DNA of 64,000 nucleotides from Cynocephalus volans (lineage: Eukaryota > Chordata > Mammalia > Dermoptera > Cynocephalidae): the NCBI RefSeq assembly GCF_027409185.1, contig NC_084462.1, forward strand, positions 157,467,490 to 157,531,489, written 5' to 3'. The notes beneath the pieces are model-generated. The model did no database searches, had not been told where the DNA came from, and was given only the letters and a program-made list of their open reading frames with translations. Each line of letters opens with the position of its first letter. The first letter of the stretch is position 1. Shown piece after piece: positions 41,954 to 63,745 of this stretch. The translations under genes were made by a program, and so were the position numbers.

Positions 41954-42269
41954 CAATACATTTTCTTAAAGGACCAGATGGGAAATATTTTTGGCTTCGT
42001 AGGCCATAGGTCTCTGTAGCAACTGTTCAACTCTGCCATTGTAGCATGAAAACAGCCACAGGCAATACCTAAATTAATGATCATGACTGTGTTCCAACAA
42101 AACTTCATATACAGAAACAAGCGATGGACCAGATTTGACTACTGGATGTTAGGCAGCCAACCTGTGAAATATACTGCTGAGCCCAAACCCTTCTGAGACA
42201 TGGGCAGCAGTTGCCCTGAAGGAGAAACAACCTTGCCACGTTCAAGGAACAGCAAGGGGGTCAATGTAG

Positions 42270-42515
42270 AGAGGCAGCATAGGCTCTGCAGCCAGACTGA
42301 TTTCACTTATATCCCAGCTCCTCCACTTAGTAGCTATGTGACGTTGGGCCAGTTACTTAACCTTTCTGTGCTCAATTTCCTCATCTGTATAAAGTGGGAA
42401 TAATAATATCTATAATTGTTGTTGGGCAACTTAAATGCACCAATATTCATACATATACAGTCCATAAAACAGTGCCTGGCACTTATAAGTGCTATATAAA
42501 TGGTAGCTTATAGGA
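42270..42515 (+). repeat. MIR SINE, near full length
   Basis: 'gcagcataggctctgcagccagac', 'gccagttacttaacctttctgtg', 'tcctcatctgtataaagtgggaataata' and 'cagtgcctggcacttataag'. Confidence 0.88.
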
Positions 42516-43056
42516 CATTAAAGGGTCCCTCAACCTTGATCTCCACTAGTGAGAGTTATAGTGGGAATACTGGTGACAAAAAAGGGAATTATCAATCTAT
42601 TAGTATTTGACATCTATTCCTTGCCTCAGGTGACATTCTCTTTGACTCATTTCAAATCAAAAATCACAGCTCCCCTACTCCCTGGGACTGTCTCATTTGC
42701 CCTTGCTCTGTGCATTAACTGTAGAGTCAGTTCACCATCTACCCCCTAAGTGTCTCAGGCCCACTTCCCCAGCACCATGGGGGCTCATCTCACAAACTAG
42801 TGGCTTAAAATCACAACAGTTTAATCAGATGGTGATGGCATGCTGGTTATGTGGTTTCTGAAATGCTAGCCCACAAAAAAAACAAAAGGACACAGCTTCA
42901 ACTGATTTTTGATAATAGTGAAAAGACGATTAAATGGAGCAAGAACAGTCTTTCCAATAAATGGTGCTGGAACAATTGAACATCCACATGCAAAACAAAT
43001 GAATCTCAACCTGTACCTCACAGCTTATGCAAAAATTAACTCAAAATGAGTCGTGG

Positions 43057-43190
43057 AAAAAGTTCTGAAAACAGATAGTGGTGATGGTTGCACAACATTG
43101 TGAATACATTAAATGGGACTAAATTGTAAACTTAAAGGGGTTAAAATGGTAAATTTTATCTTATATATATTTCACCACAATAAAAAAAAA
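43057..43190 (+). mobile_element. Short 5'-truncated L1 3' end nested in L1
   Basis: 'agtggtgatggttgcacaacattgtgaatacattaaatgg...aaattttatcttatatatatttcaccacaat' plus an A-tail breaks the host L1 between 'ctcaaaatgagtcgtgg' and 'aatggatcatagacc', which look like a diverged 12-bp duplication. Confidence 0.7.
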
Positions 43191-43886
43191 ATCTAATGGA
43201 TCATAGACCTAAATGACAAAGCTAAACCTATAAGACTTCTAGAATAAAACATGTGAGAAAATCTGCATGACCTTGGATTAGGCAATGAGTTTTTTGATAT
43301 GACACCAAAAACATAATCCATTAAAAAAACTGATAATATTTTGATAATTTTGACACAATTTGACTCTACCAAAATCAAACTTTTACTCTGTGAAAGACAC
43401 TGTTAAGAGAATGAGAAGACAAACCACAGGGCTGAGAGAAAATACTTGCAAATCACATTTCTGACAAGACATATCCAGAATATATCAAGAACTCCCAAAA
43501 CTCAGCAAGAAGACAATGAACAACCCAATGTAAAAAGAACAAAAGATCTGAACAAACAACAAAGAAGATATATGAATAGCAAATAAACATATGAAAGGAT
43601 GTGCAACATAATTAGTTATTAGAGAAATATTACTACACACTTATTAGTATGCAAAACGAAAGCAAAAACTGGCAATACCAAGTGTTGGTGAGAATGTGGA
43701 GCAACTGATGCTCTCATACATTCGTGGTGGGAATACAAAATGGTACAGAAACTTTGAAAAACCACTTGGCAGTTTCTTATAAGGTTAAATATTCATCTAG
43801 CATATGACCCAGCAATCCCACTGCTAGGTATTTACTGAAGAGAGATGAAAGCTTATTTTTACACAAAAACCTCTATATGAGTGTTT

Positions 43887-43987
43887 TTTTTTTTTTCCTA
43901 ATTTTTATCTTTTTAAAAAGATGACCAGTAAGGGGATCTTAACCCTTGACTTGGTGTTGTCAGCACCAAGTGAGCCTTGGGCCGGCC
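43887..43987 (-). mobile_element. CYN-type SINE monomer, antisense, in L1
   Basis: T-tract at the left, then 'gaccagtaaggggatcttaaccc', 'ttggtgttgtcagcaccaag', 'gggccggcc' at the right end. Flanking duplication CTATATGAGTGTTT at 43873-43886 and 43988-44001. Confidence 0.88.
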
Positions 43988-44027
43988 CTATATGAGTGTT
44001 TATAGCCACTTTATTCATAAACACCAG

Positions 44028-44121
44028 AAAAAGGGAAAATATAAAGATGTCTTTCAGTAGGCAAATGGATAAACAAGTGTCCATTTGCCTGCTGAAAGAC
44101 ATCTTTATATTTTCCCTTTTT
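44028..44121. repeat. 42-bp inverted repeat (foldback) inside L1 3' UTR
   Basis: Left arm 44028-44069 and right arm 44080-44121 are reverse complements with one mismatch, separated by 10 bp. The host L1 text expected after 'ggataaacaa' is replaced by the inverted copy. Confidence 0.92.
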
Positions 44122-44519
44122 AATAGAACATGACTCTGCCATAGAAAGGAACAAACTATTGCTTCATGCATGGGTTACTTAATTCATGGACAACACGGAT
44201 GAATCTTAAATGCATCTTGCAAAGTGAAAGAACCCAGACTCCCACAAAATGACACCTTCCCTGATTTCATTTATATGATTGGAAAAGGTGAAACCATAAG
44301 GATGGAAAACAGAACGGCGGTTGTCAAGGGCTAAGGTGGGGGCAGGGATTAACCATTAAGAGGTGGCCTGAGGGACTTTTCAGGGTGATGGAAGTCTTTT
44401 GAATGGAACTGTGGTGATGAACAAATGACTTTGTGCATTTGTCAAACCTATAGAACCATACACCAAAAAGAGTGAATTTTACTGTATGTAAATTAAAATA
44501 AGATCAACCAGGATGTAGA

Positions 44520-46100
44520 GGGAAAGAGGAAAAGCAGACTGTGACAAATAAATCTAACTGTATTACAAATGAATCAAATAACCACATGGAAGGGGATGGG
44601 AAAAAAGAGCTAACCTAACTAACTTTGGGGGAAAAAAACATTTTGACTGGATGCTATGACAAACAACAGCAACAAAACCAAAAGACCTATGTACTAATAA
44701 ACACTGTACTCTAGTTGGTAAATTTGTTTCCAGGAATATGATTTTGTAATTCTGAACCTACTTTACATATATATATATATATACTAGAGATGAACAGATA
44801 TACTGTAGAAAATGAGAGACACTGGGTTTCTTGCCAGGAGAAAGAAATGCACGTGAAAAGGAGGTGGCCTGAGGTGCTGGACTGGAGACAGAGGTATCAG
44901 TACAGACTCAGAGCTTTTTAAAATGTATATATAGATGGATATAGAAATAAATATAGATGTGTGTTATGGATGGGTTTGTATACACACAAATGTATATTTC
45001 CTAACTCTGTTTCCCAAAGATTAGAAACAGGGACAACCTAATAGTGATAGTCACACCAGCTCCCAGATCTGGATTTCAAACTACTGTTCTCCTTAGAAAC
45101 GTAATTAATTCCTATGATGCCAGAAAGTAAGGAAGGGGAAAAAAAAATGGCACAGGAGCCAACCTGAATAGTTCCCAATGGCCAAGGTTGTAACTTGAAG
45201 AGCAAAATAAATGATACTATTGTATTGTAACCCAAAGAACAAAATGCTTTGATATAAACAACTGAATGAACAAATAAATGGGGAAGAGGGACAACTCTTT
45301 TCTACAGAAGAATTCCAATTAATAAATGTAGAAGGATTGTGGATATGGAAAATCACCATTAGAACACCACAGTAATAATCATTGAGGAAAGATCCATTGA
45401 TAGATGCTAAAGCTCAAGAGCAAAAGCTTAAGCAGAAATAGGATATTTGCAGAGTCTTAAAGTATCACCCCCCAAATATGTATTAATTATAGTTGTAAAG
45501 GAAAAAATAGTAACTTTACAGTAGAAAAAGCTGGTAGACACCACCTTGACCAGTTGATCAATACAATACATTTTGACATCATATATCCCTGGAAGGCACT
45601 GAGAAGGGCATGTCAATTCCATAGTACCCTTCCCAATAATCGTGACAAAACATCAGAGAAACCAAACTTGAGGAACATTCTACAAAATATCTGACCAATA
45701 CTCGTTGAAAATGTCAAGGTCATGAAAGGCAAAGAAAGACTAGGGAAATTTCACAGATTGGAAACCAACAGAGCCAAGATAAACAATACCATATGGCATC
45801 TTGGAACAAAATAAAGGACATTACTGAAAAAATCGGTAAGATATAATTACGGTCTGTAGTTTAGTTAATAGCATTATACCAATATTAATTTCTTAGTTTT
45901 GATCAGTTTTGGCTGGTGCGGGGATCCAAACCTTTGACCCTGGTGCTGTTGGCACCATGCTTTACCGACTGAGCAACTAGCCAGCCCTTGATCATTTTTC
46001 ATTGATTATATAAGAAGTTAACATAAAGGGAAGCTGAGTGAATAGTATATGGAAACTGTATTATATTTGTAACTCTTCTGTAATAAAATTATTCCAAAAT
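44520..46100 (+). mobile_element. Old L1M-type 3' region
   Basis: Ends 'accaatattaatttcttagttttgatca' then 'agttaacataaagggaagctgagtgaatagtatatggaaactg' and 'aattattccaaaataaaaa', the L1M 3' terminus. Contains AT dinucleotide runs (44768-44783) and is split by a SINE at 45911-45987. The earlier part is assigned by continuity. Confidence 0.6.
45911..45987 (-). mobile_element. Older tRNA-derived SINE monomer, antisense
   Basis: Reverse complement gggctggctagttgctcagtcggtaaagcatggtgcc...ggtttggatccccgc keeps tRNA A- and B-box-like motifs. Imperfect flanking duplication TTGATCAGTTTT / TTGATCATTTTT suggests an older insertion than the other copies. Confidence 0.75.
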
Positions 46101-46155
46101 AAAAAAGGTTAATTTTTAAAAGGATAACCTTCAGTAATTGACAAAATTAAATAAA

Positions 46156-46178
46156 TAATATATATATATATATATAAA
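46156..46178. repeat. (TA)n microsatellite
   Basis: A run of alternating TA following 'aaataaataa'. Confidence 0.8.
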
Positions 46179-46299
46179 GTTATAGGTATTATATGTTATG
46201 ATTTTTTAAAAGATACAAATTTTAAAAATTATAGTCCTTAAACATTTTTGTTTTTCCAGAATTGACTCTTTTGCAAAAAAATATTGCTCCCCACCATTC

Positions 46300-47130
46300 T
46301 AAAGAAAATTTCTGATATCACTTTCCTCTTCAAAAAACTTCAGTGGCTCCCTTTTGCCTTTTAATTGCATTTGACTCTCTATTCCTGAAATTGCTCTGGC
46401 CCTCATGACCTCCCCTTTCTCTATCCCTCTTCACACCCTGCACTCCCCCAAACCCACCATAGGCTTTGCTGCCTTCCTTCATTCTGCACTCCCAGAAATG
46501 CTTTTTCCCCAGCCTCTACTTGTCTGGAGCCCAGTGTGAAGAAACCTCACTTCCTCTGGACTCCCAGGGCATTTCCCTTTTCAACGTCCAGTGATGCTCT
46601 ATACCAAGGCTAGCGGTGCCTCTGTCTAGTAGCCATTTGGAGCACCTTCCTCCAAATTTTCTAACTCACCTGAGACTGGATGGTGCTGTCCATGCAGAGC
46701 ACCCAGAGCCTAGACCAGAACCCACATACTCCTTGGCCCCTCTTTCTCCTCCTTAATGATGCTTTCTTATCCTCTGTATCAGTGTGGGGCCGAACAGAGG
46801 CGCTGAGGATCTCCAGGACTCGTGCCTACCTAGGATTTGATCCCTTCCGCAGCTTGTTTGGTGTTTCCTTTGAGGAACCATATGAGATTGGGCCACCAGA
46901 GTGGTGCTGCCACACTGATTTAGGGCAACTCAAATTGTTTCTGTGAATAGGAACTCTGCCAAAGGAATTTGCCCAGGACCCTTACCCTAGAGATGGCCCT
47001 GTCAATTTCTATCTTGTATTACACATACCTTGAAAGGTCCTTGTCTTATATCTTCACCTCCTCCCCACAATGGTGCCTATCTCAGTACATTGTATACAGT
47101 AGATGCTCAATAAGTATTTTTCAGAATGAA
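46300..47130 (+). repeat. LINE-2 fragments, sense
   Basis: 'tcacttt cctcttcaaaaaacttcagtggctccc' and 'cctgaaattgctctggccctcatgacc' match L2 ORF2 end; 'tgcctatctcagtacattgtatacagtagatgctcaataagtattttt' is the L2 3' end. The middle portion is diverged. Confidence 0.6.
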
Positions 47131-47971
47131 TGCCTGAAAGAACAAGGAACATCTCAGGTGTACGTATTTCTTTTGATCCATAGTTCTATGTTTTCCCTTC
47201 ACAAATTTATAGCTCTTCAGCATTCTTCTGATCCCCAAGCCCTCCAGTCACTGACCTGACCGTAGAGGTGCTGAAATCTTATCAAGAAGGAACAAACACA
47301 CTTCCAGATTCTCTTGACAGCAAACTGCAATTGAACTTCAACTCCAAGACATGTGAAAACAGCCAAGCATGGGAGTGATGCTGAGTGGTTTCAAGTTAGG
47401 CAGCCCAGGGGTTCGGATTGAACAATGCTTTGGCTGCAACAAACTATAGTGTTAGAACATATGTTTGTTGTGCTTTGCTTTTGATCTTCTGCTCCAATGT
47501 TGAGGATACTCTCCCAAGGGGGAAAGAAAAAAGGAAGAACTGGGTAAAAGAAAACTGACTTCACCCATCACTGAAATACTTCGTACCTGAAGCACAGCCA
47601 CCTTGAGAGAAGAACATGGTGGCGGCTCTTCACAGTCACCTGATTAAGGGGCTTGGGTTTGGTCCTGACTCAGAGGGAAATACACCACCACTGACAGGCC
47701 CCCTCACAGTACCTGAGCACTCACAGCCAAGCCTGGGCTTGGCCCCAGCAAATGTATGAGAAAAGATGACTGCCAGAGCTGCAAGAGAGCAGGAGACCTG
47801 CTGTTGCCAGGTCCACCCACGTGGATCACAATGACTGCATGAGGTCATGGAATGTTAAAGATGAAATGAACATGACTCCTAAGTCACAAAGTTGCAGGCG
47901 GGTGGGCATCCTTTGGGCAGAGCTCCCAGGAATAGAACTGTACCACTCTCCCTGATGAGCTGGGAAAGTAG

Positions 47972-48124
<153 letters not shown>

Positions 48125-48205
48125 TGAATGGACACGTGTGCTTCTTAGGGAAGCAGCTGAAAGGTGGCAAGAAGCTGGCAGCAGCCCTCAAGAGGTCCTG
48201 GCACC

Positions 48206-58165
<9,960 letters not shown>

Positions 58166-58246
58166 CAAGAGGTCTCAAAAAGTTCATGGAAAGATTCATA
58201 TTATCTTTTAATTCCATTTTTCCACGAACTTTTTGAAGTATCCTCA
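58166..58246. mobile_element. 81-bp palindromic mariner-like MITE, copy 2
   Basis: Same length and layout as 54121-54201: left end caagaggtctcaaaaagttcatgg, right end cgaactttttgaagtatcctca, TA on both sides. Arms are more diverged than in copy 1. It sits within an L2 fragment. Confidence 0.82.
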
Positions 58247-58309
58247 TAGCTGATCCCCTTTTGTATAGCTTCTTCTTTGTCTCCCACAGGAAAAAAAAAA
58301 AATTCACTT

Positions 58310-59265
58310 GAGAATTCCAGTCCCCACAGACCTGCCCTCACTCAGATTTGTGGTCTGAATTTATACTATCTGCAGGGTCCTGGAACTCCTCAACCACGAA
58401 ATTAACATCAAAAGTGGTCCTATGCTGGTAATCCCTGGGGGTGTAGGACAGAAACAAACATAACACCTCTTTGAAGGAAGAAAGCTTTGAACCAGGCTGC
58501 TCAGATTCCCACAGAGAAAGCCCCACTCAAGATGGGCTCATGGTCCAAAATTGCAGAACAAACAAGGAAATGAAATACCATGAGAGTTGCCAAACTCAAC
58601 AAGTAGTAGGATTGGACCCTCAAGTACTTCAGGAAATAGGATTATCAGATACAGACAATAAATGGAGTGGCCATATAATTTATCATCTAAACTGAATAGG
58701 GGCACTGTTAATTAACTGGAACTGCAAGCTAACTGAGATATCTTGCACTTAAATTTTACCTAAACGTAAAGTATATTTGATATGATTAGGAACATAACAA
58801 AAAGAATAAAAACATAAAAGAACAAATCACTATGTTTTTAAAAATGCCTCTCCTCCTCCATAAAAATAGAACTTCTAGAAATGAAAAATATATAGAAATT
58901 GACCTTAATGACTTAATGGATAAATTGCACATTAGGCACAAGTGAATAGAATTAGTGAAACGCATACTTTGTCTATCTTTGCAGCATAGAAGGATAAAGA
59001 GATAGAGAATATAAAAGGTAAAAGAATATAAAAGAATGAGTAGACTCAACACAGCTAGTAGGAGTTCCAGAAAAATAAGAGAATGAGTGAACAGCGATAT
59101 TTGAAAATATAATAGCTGACGTGTTTCCTGAATTTATGATTCTCAGAAACAGGAATCCCAGTAAGTCTTAAGTAAGGTAAATAAAAAAAAATCCACGTTT
59201 GATATATCATTGAAAGTCACCTAGGAAACAAGATTTTAAAAGTATCCAGAAAGAAAATGCAGAAA
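58310..59265 (+). mobile_element. L1/HAL1-like ORF1-region fragment
   Basis: 'gaattccagtccccacagac', 'atagaacttctagaaatgaaaaatata' and 'aggaatcccagtaagtctta' resemble the ORF1 region of old L1/HAL1 in sense. Frames are broken. Confidence 0.5.
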
Positions 59266-59724
59266 TAGTTTGTGTATATTTTAATACGTTATTACTTGTC
59301 AGATATTATTCTTTAATTTCCCTTCTTTCCTTCTAACTATACCTTGTATTTCTTTCTGTGACAAAACACATCGATTTATCTCATTCTCCTGAACATCTGG
59401 GTGTAGTCCGTGCTATGGATATAGCATAGTTTATTTAACATCCCCCTATTTGGGAGAGGAGGTATTTTGGTCATTTCCAGTTTTTTGATCTTTCAATTAA
59501 TGTTTCAAAGGACTTTCTTGTACATGCATCTGGGCACATGTTCTGATATTTCTGTGTAGACACCCAGGAGTAGAATTACTGAATATAAAGATACATCCAT
59601 TTTGCAAAGTTAAAAAATTAATTTCCAAATGTCCTTTTAAGAAGACTGTACCAGGTTACAATTTTACCAATGGACTGTTTCCCTATACCCTTTCCAGAAG
59701 GGTTATTAGCAAGTTGTGAATCAT

Positions 59725-59960
59725 AATGGTTAAGTGTGTGGATGCTGAAGTCAAGGTATTTGGGTTCAAATCCTGGCTTTGACACTGGGCAAATTATTTA
59801 ACCCTTTTGTGCCTAATTTTTCTCATTATAAACTAAGGATAATTATATTACCTACCTGAGATGGTGATTGTAAGGATGAAGTGAGTTAAAATCTAAAACA
59901 TCTGTAATAAAATCTAAAACACCTTAATTAATACATAAGGATCCGTTAAATGTTAATCAC
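59725..59960 (+). repeat. MIR SINE
   Basis: 'ataatggttaagtgtgtggatgctgaagtcaagg', 'gggttcaaatcctggctttgacactgggcaaattatttaaccc'. Confidence 0.85.
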
Positions 59961-59999
59961 TATTATTATCTTTTTTACTATTACACATAACTATCACTA

Positions 60000-62760
60000 T
60001 TAAAATAGAACATCTTTTCAGATGCTTATTTCCATTATTATTTCCTCTTTTGTGAGATGTCAATTGTGTATGGGGTTGTTCATGTTATCTATATACTATA
60101 GATATTTATACTTGAATGTTAGAATGTTATATATGACTTTGTTTATGGTATTTTCATAGGGAAGTTTGTATATTTATTGGTGTCAAGTTCATAAGTCCTT
60201 TTTCTTTATGGATTTAATTTTTGTAGTCTTAAAAAACTGCTTTCTACTTCAAGATTATAAAAATATTTTCCTCAAATATTTTGTTGGTAATTTTATTTTT
60301 CACGTTTAAATCTCCAATATTTTTTTGTTCGTGGCAGAGGTAAGAATCGAACACTGTATTTCCAAAACTGATAGCCAGGTTAGTTGAAAAATTTATCCTC
60401 AACTGACTAATATGAAATGTCATCTTTATCATATACTAAACTCCTATATAAATATAGATTTCTCTCTAGATTTTCTGTTTCATTTTATTAATCTATTTGT
60501 CTATTTCTATGTCAATGCGACTTTAATATTTGTTTAGAATGTTAAAATTATAATTACTACATATTATAATAATATGGTCGTGATTAATACAATAAATTAA
60601 TTATATAAAATTTAATATATGTTATACTTGTATAATATAATGTGTTTTATATGTGAGTGGACAAAGTCTGACCTTTTCAAAGTAATCTTGGATATTCTTG
60701 TGCAGTTTCTCCTCCAGCTGAATTTTAGAATCATTTTGCCAAGTTCCACTAAAAAAAAAACTCATTGGAATTTTGGTTAGGGGTACAGTGAATATTCTAG
60801 ATTAATTTAGGAAAGAATTGACACACAATATTGAGTCTCTTCATTTAAGAATATGGTTTATTTCTCTGTTTCTTCAGGTCTTTTTTTATATTCTTTAATA
60901 AAGTTTTATAGTTTTCTTTTTTGTTTTGTTTTGTTTTTGTTTTAAGTGCTTTATTTTTATTTTTTTTTTATTGAATCATAATTGATGATACATATTTTGG
61001 GGATTCAGTGTTGACATATGTTGATCAAATCAATATTACTAGTGTGTATATTGTTACAAATTGTACTTATTCTTTATGCCCCTTGTCCAATCTCTCCCTA
61101 TCTCCCTCTCCCTACCCACCACTGATAACCCTAGATTTTGTCTCTCCCTCTGAAAGAGTAATGGTTACTCTGTTGATTTGTTGCCTAGATGATCTGTCCA
61201 ATGCTGAGAGGCGTGTTCAGGTCCCCCAGTATTATCATAGAGCAGATGCTTCTTCTGTCACTCTGGAATGGGCTTTGTGGAGAGAGATGTCCTCTTTTCT
61301 TTGGTTTCCACGGGTGACTCTCGTTGTGTCAATGCACTCCAGTGGCTGGTGGACCATCTGCGTCGTGGTTGTGACGTCTAGCCACTTTTGTGGCAGCCAT
61401 GGTTACTGTGGTGGCTGTGGTGGGCCACCCACATGGAGGTGATGTTTTTGGCATGCTCCTTGGCTCTGGTGGTGTGTCTGGTTGTGGGCGGGGGGTTTGG
61501 TCCCTGGCTCCATGCTCTGGGTGTGCCTGGATGTGGGAGTGGAGTCCAGTCCCTGGCTCCTTGCCCTGGCCCCCAGGCAGGGCCCCGAGGTACTGGTGCT
61601 ATGTCTGGGCTGGAACTAATTTTTTGTCCTTGGCTTGCTTCTAAAATGGGGGAATTTCCTGGGGGAACTAGTACTTGAGCTATGTGGTTGAGCTAAATTG
61701 CTGCTTTGCTGCTGTTTCCTTAGGGAAGGCTTTTTATGCATCTCAAGATTTCATAGTTAACCTTATAGGTACTTCCAGCTCCCCAGAGACCCAGTACACC
61801 TGGGTTGTGTAGAAACTCTGATCTGGGCCTGAGTTTTTTCATCAAACTGCACCCCATGCAATTCTGCATTCCCGACCAGTCTCCTCTGAGTGGTCCTGTG
61901 CTGGTTGGGGAGTGAATTGGCTGTCCTTGCTGTGTCCCAGTATTCTCCCAGTGGGCACATCTTCTCCACTGCCCATGCTCCAAACACTTCCCATGGGACA
62001 AGCCCTGTGCCAGTCCCTTGTGGTGACTCACCAGCCTCTGCATAGCTTCCCTTTTTCAGCTGTTCTGGCTCCTCACTCCTGCATGGGTTCAGGGGAACCC
62101 TATTAGTGGTCTTGCTGTCCCGGGGGCCAGCAAGACCCTCTTCTCCCCTGCCACCTCCAAGCAACTCCGTCCAAGGGGCACAGCTGTGGCTTCTGCCAAC
62201 TCCTGCTCTGCATGCTCAGCAGCTCCAGCCTTAAAGCAACCATGACCCAAAACACTTGGAGCAGTTTTTTCTTTCTCTCATCATGGTTTCTCCCACCCTC
62301 ATGAACTCTATAGGTCTCTCCTCCTCTTCCCCTGAGCTCCAGTGGCGCCAGCTTGGCTGTTGTTACATTTTTACAGTTGTAAATTGGTTGATTTGTGGGA
62401 GAGAGTGACACTGGGGACTGTCTATTCTGCCATCTTGACTGGAACTCTTCTATAGTTTTCTTCTATTAGGCATATTTCATATTAGATTTATTTATAGGCC
62501 TTTTATCATTTTATATTATGTGAATAGAACGTTTTTTCTGTTATATTTTCCAATTGGTTATTACTGGTGTGTATAAAAGCTATTAATTTTTGTACATTGA
62601 TTCTATATCTAGCCACTTTATCAAATTGTCTTATTCTAGCATTTTGCTAATTCTAGCATCTGCAAATAATGGGGAATTTTGTCTCTTTTTTCCCCAATAT
62701 TTACAGCTTCTAATGATTTTTCTGGTTGCATTGGCTAAGACTCCTAACATAATGTAAACA
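60000..62760 (-). mobile_element. Antisense L1 ORF2 fragment split by a later insertion
   Basis: Plus-strand runs 'ttgatcttgtgcag...', 'aagttccact...ggaattttggttaggg', 'ttcttcaggtctttttttatattctttaataaagttttatagttttc' and, after the insert, 'tatctagccactttatcaaattgtcttattctagc' are contiguous reverse-complement L1 ORF2. Confidence 0.75.
60919..62450 (-). mobile_element. Bounded 1.5-kb L1 derivative lacking ORFs
   Basis: Flanked by a perfect 12-bp duplication TATAGTTTTCTT (60907-60918 and 62451-62462). On the minus strand it starts with an L1 5' UTR head (ccagtcaagatggcagaata), runs about 1.2 kb of GC-rich leader, contains only about 70 bp of an ORF2 endonuclease-like scrap (tactgggggacctgaacacg ... 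cattggacagatcatctagg, broken by a stop), then an L1 3' UTR end and an impure A-tail. ORF1 and nearly all of ORF2 are missing. Confidence 0.82.
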
Positions 62761-63029
62761 TAATACAGAAAGCTCCTTGTAAAAATACAAATTGCCTAGC
62801 CCTGTCCCAAGCTGCAATTTCAGAATCTTTGTGGGGAGAGATCTGTGAATCTATTTTATCAAACTTCTCAAATGATTCTTTTACATACATCTCAGCACTA
62901 TTTGTAACTGCTGATGTAAACACAATCATTTGAATAACTGATTACCTAATTTTGTGCATTGACTTGCTTATTATCTCACTTTATTGCACTGCTTCCAGAC
63001 ACAGCCAACAAGTGTTTGTGTTAAGGTGA

Positions 63030-63110
63030 ATGCATTCATTCACTTAGTAAGCATTTATTAAGCACCTGTTATGTGCCAAGCACCATTTAGGTGCTAGAGA
63101 TACAAAGATT
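63030..63110 (+). repeat. LINE-2 fragment
   Basis: 'agtaagcatttattaagcacctgttatgtgccaagcaccatttaggtgctagagata'. Confidence 0.75.
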
Positions 63111-63474
63111 ATTAAGGATTCGAAGGAGAGATTTGAGGATAAGGCTCTGTGTCACATATTTCCCAGCCCACCAGTGCTTCAGACCACTTGGCAGGGCTGG
63201 GACAACAAGGTAAGGTGAATGAGGCAAGAGCAGGTGCCTCAGTCACTAGATGTAAGGGGTGCCAAAAACTCAGTAATCAAGTAAATGATATCTTAATTCA
63301 ATATTTTAAAAAATCAAAATCAATGCAAAAACATGCATGGTAAGCAAAATATCAACATTTTAAATAAAAACAGGATCCAACAGGGATAGAATAGGGTGAG
63401 GTGAATAAGGACTAGTCATGCAAGCAAGTGTCAGATCCTGTCTTTATTTTATTTTTTATTTCATCTTGTATGGG

Positions 63475-63745
63475 CCTTTTAAAATAAAATTGTTACGATT
63501 TTTTAAATTGATGCGTAATTGTACGTATTTATGGGATACTGTGTGATAATTTGATACATGTAAACCATGCATAATGATCTAATCAGGGTAATTAGTATAT
63601 CCATCACCTCAAATATTTATTTCTTTGTGATGGGAACATTCAAAATCCTGTCTTCTAGCTATTAGAAAATATACAATAAGTTGTAGTTAATTATAGACAC
63701 CCTGTAGTGCTGTGAAACAATAGAAGTTATTCTTCCTATTGATCT
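63475..63745 (-). mobile_element. Antisense L1 3' end
   Basis: 'aattgtacgtatttatgggatactgtgtgataatttgatacatgt' to 'gacaccctgtagtgctgtgaaac' is reverse-complement L1MA/L1PB-type 3' UTR. Confidence 0.78.

Larger units (their letters stand above)
42870..44510 (+). mobile_element. LINE-1 ORF2 end and 3' UTR with nested insertions
   Basis: Matches L1 in sense: 'aataaatggtgctggaacaattg', 'tcatagacctaaatg', 'ttgaaaaaccacttggcagt', 'ccagcaatcccactgctagg', ending '...cataccaaaaagagtgaattttactgtatgtaaat'. Interrupted by another L1 3' end (about 43057-43190), an antisense CYN SINE (43887-43987) and a foldback (44028-44121). Confidence 0.85.

Noticed and set aside
61008-61678. Frames of 84-144 codons at 61.0-61.7 kb
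   Set aside because: They fall inside the antisense L1-derived leader; Gly/Trp-rich low-complexity translation with no gene support.
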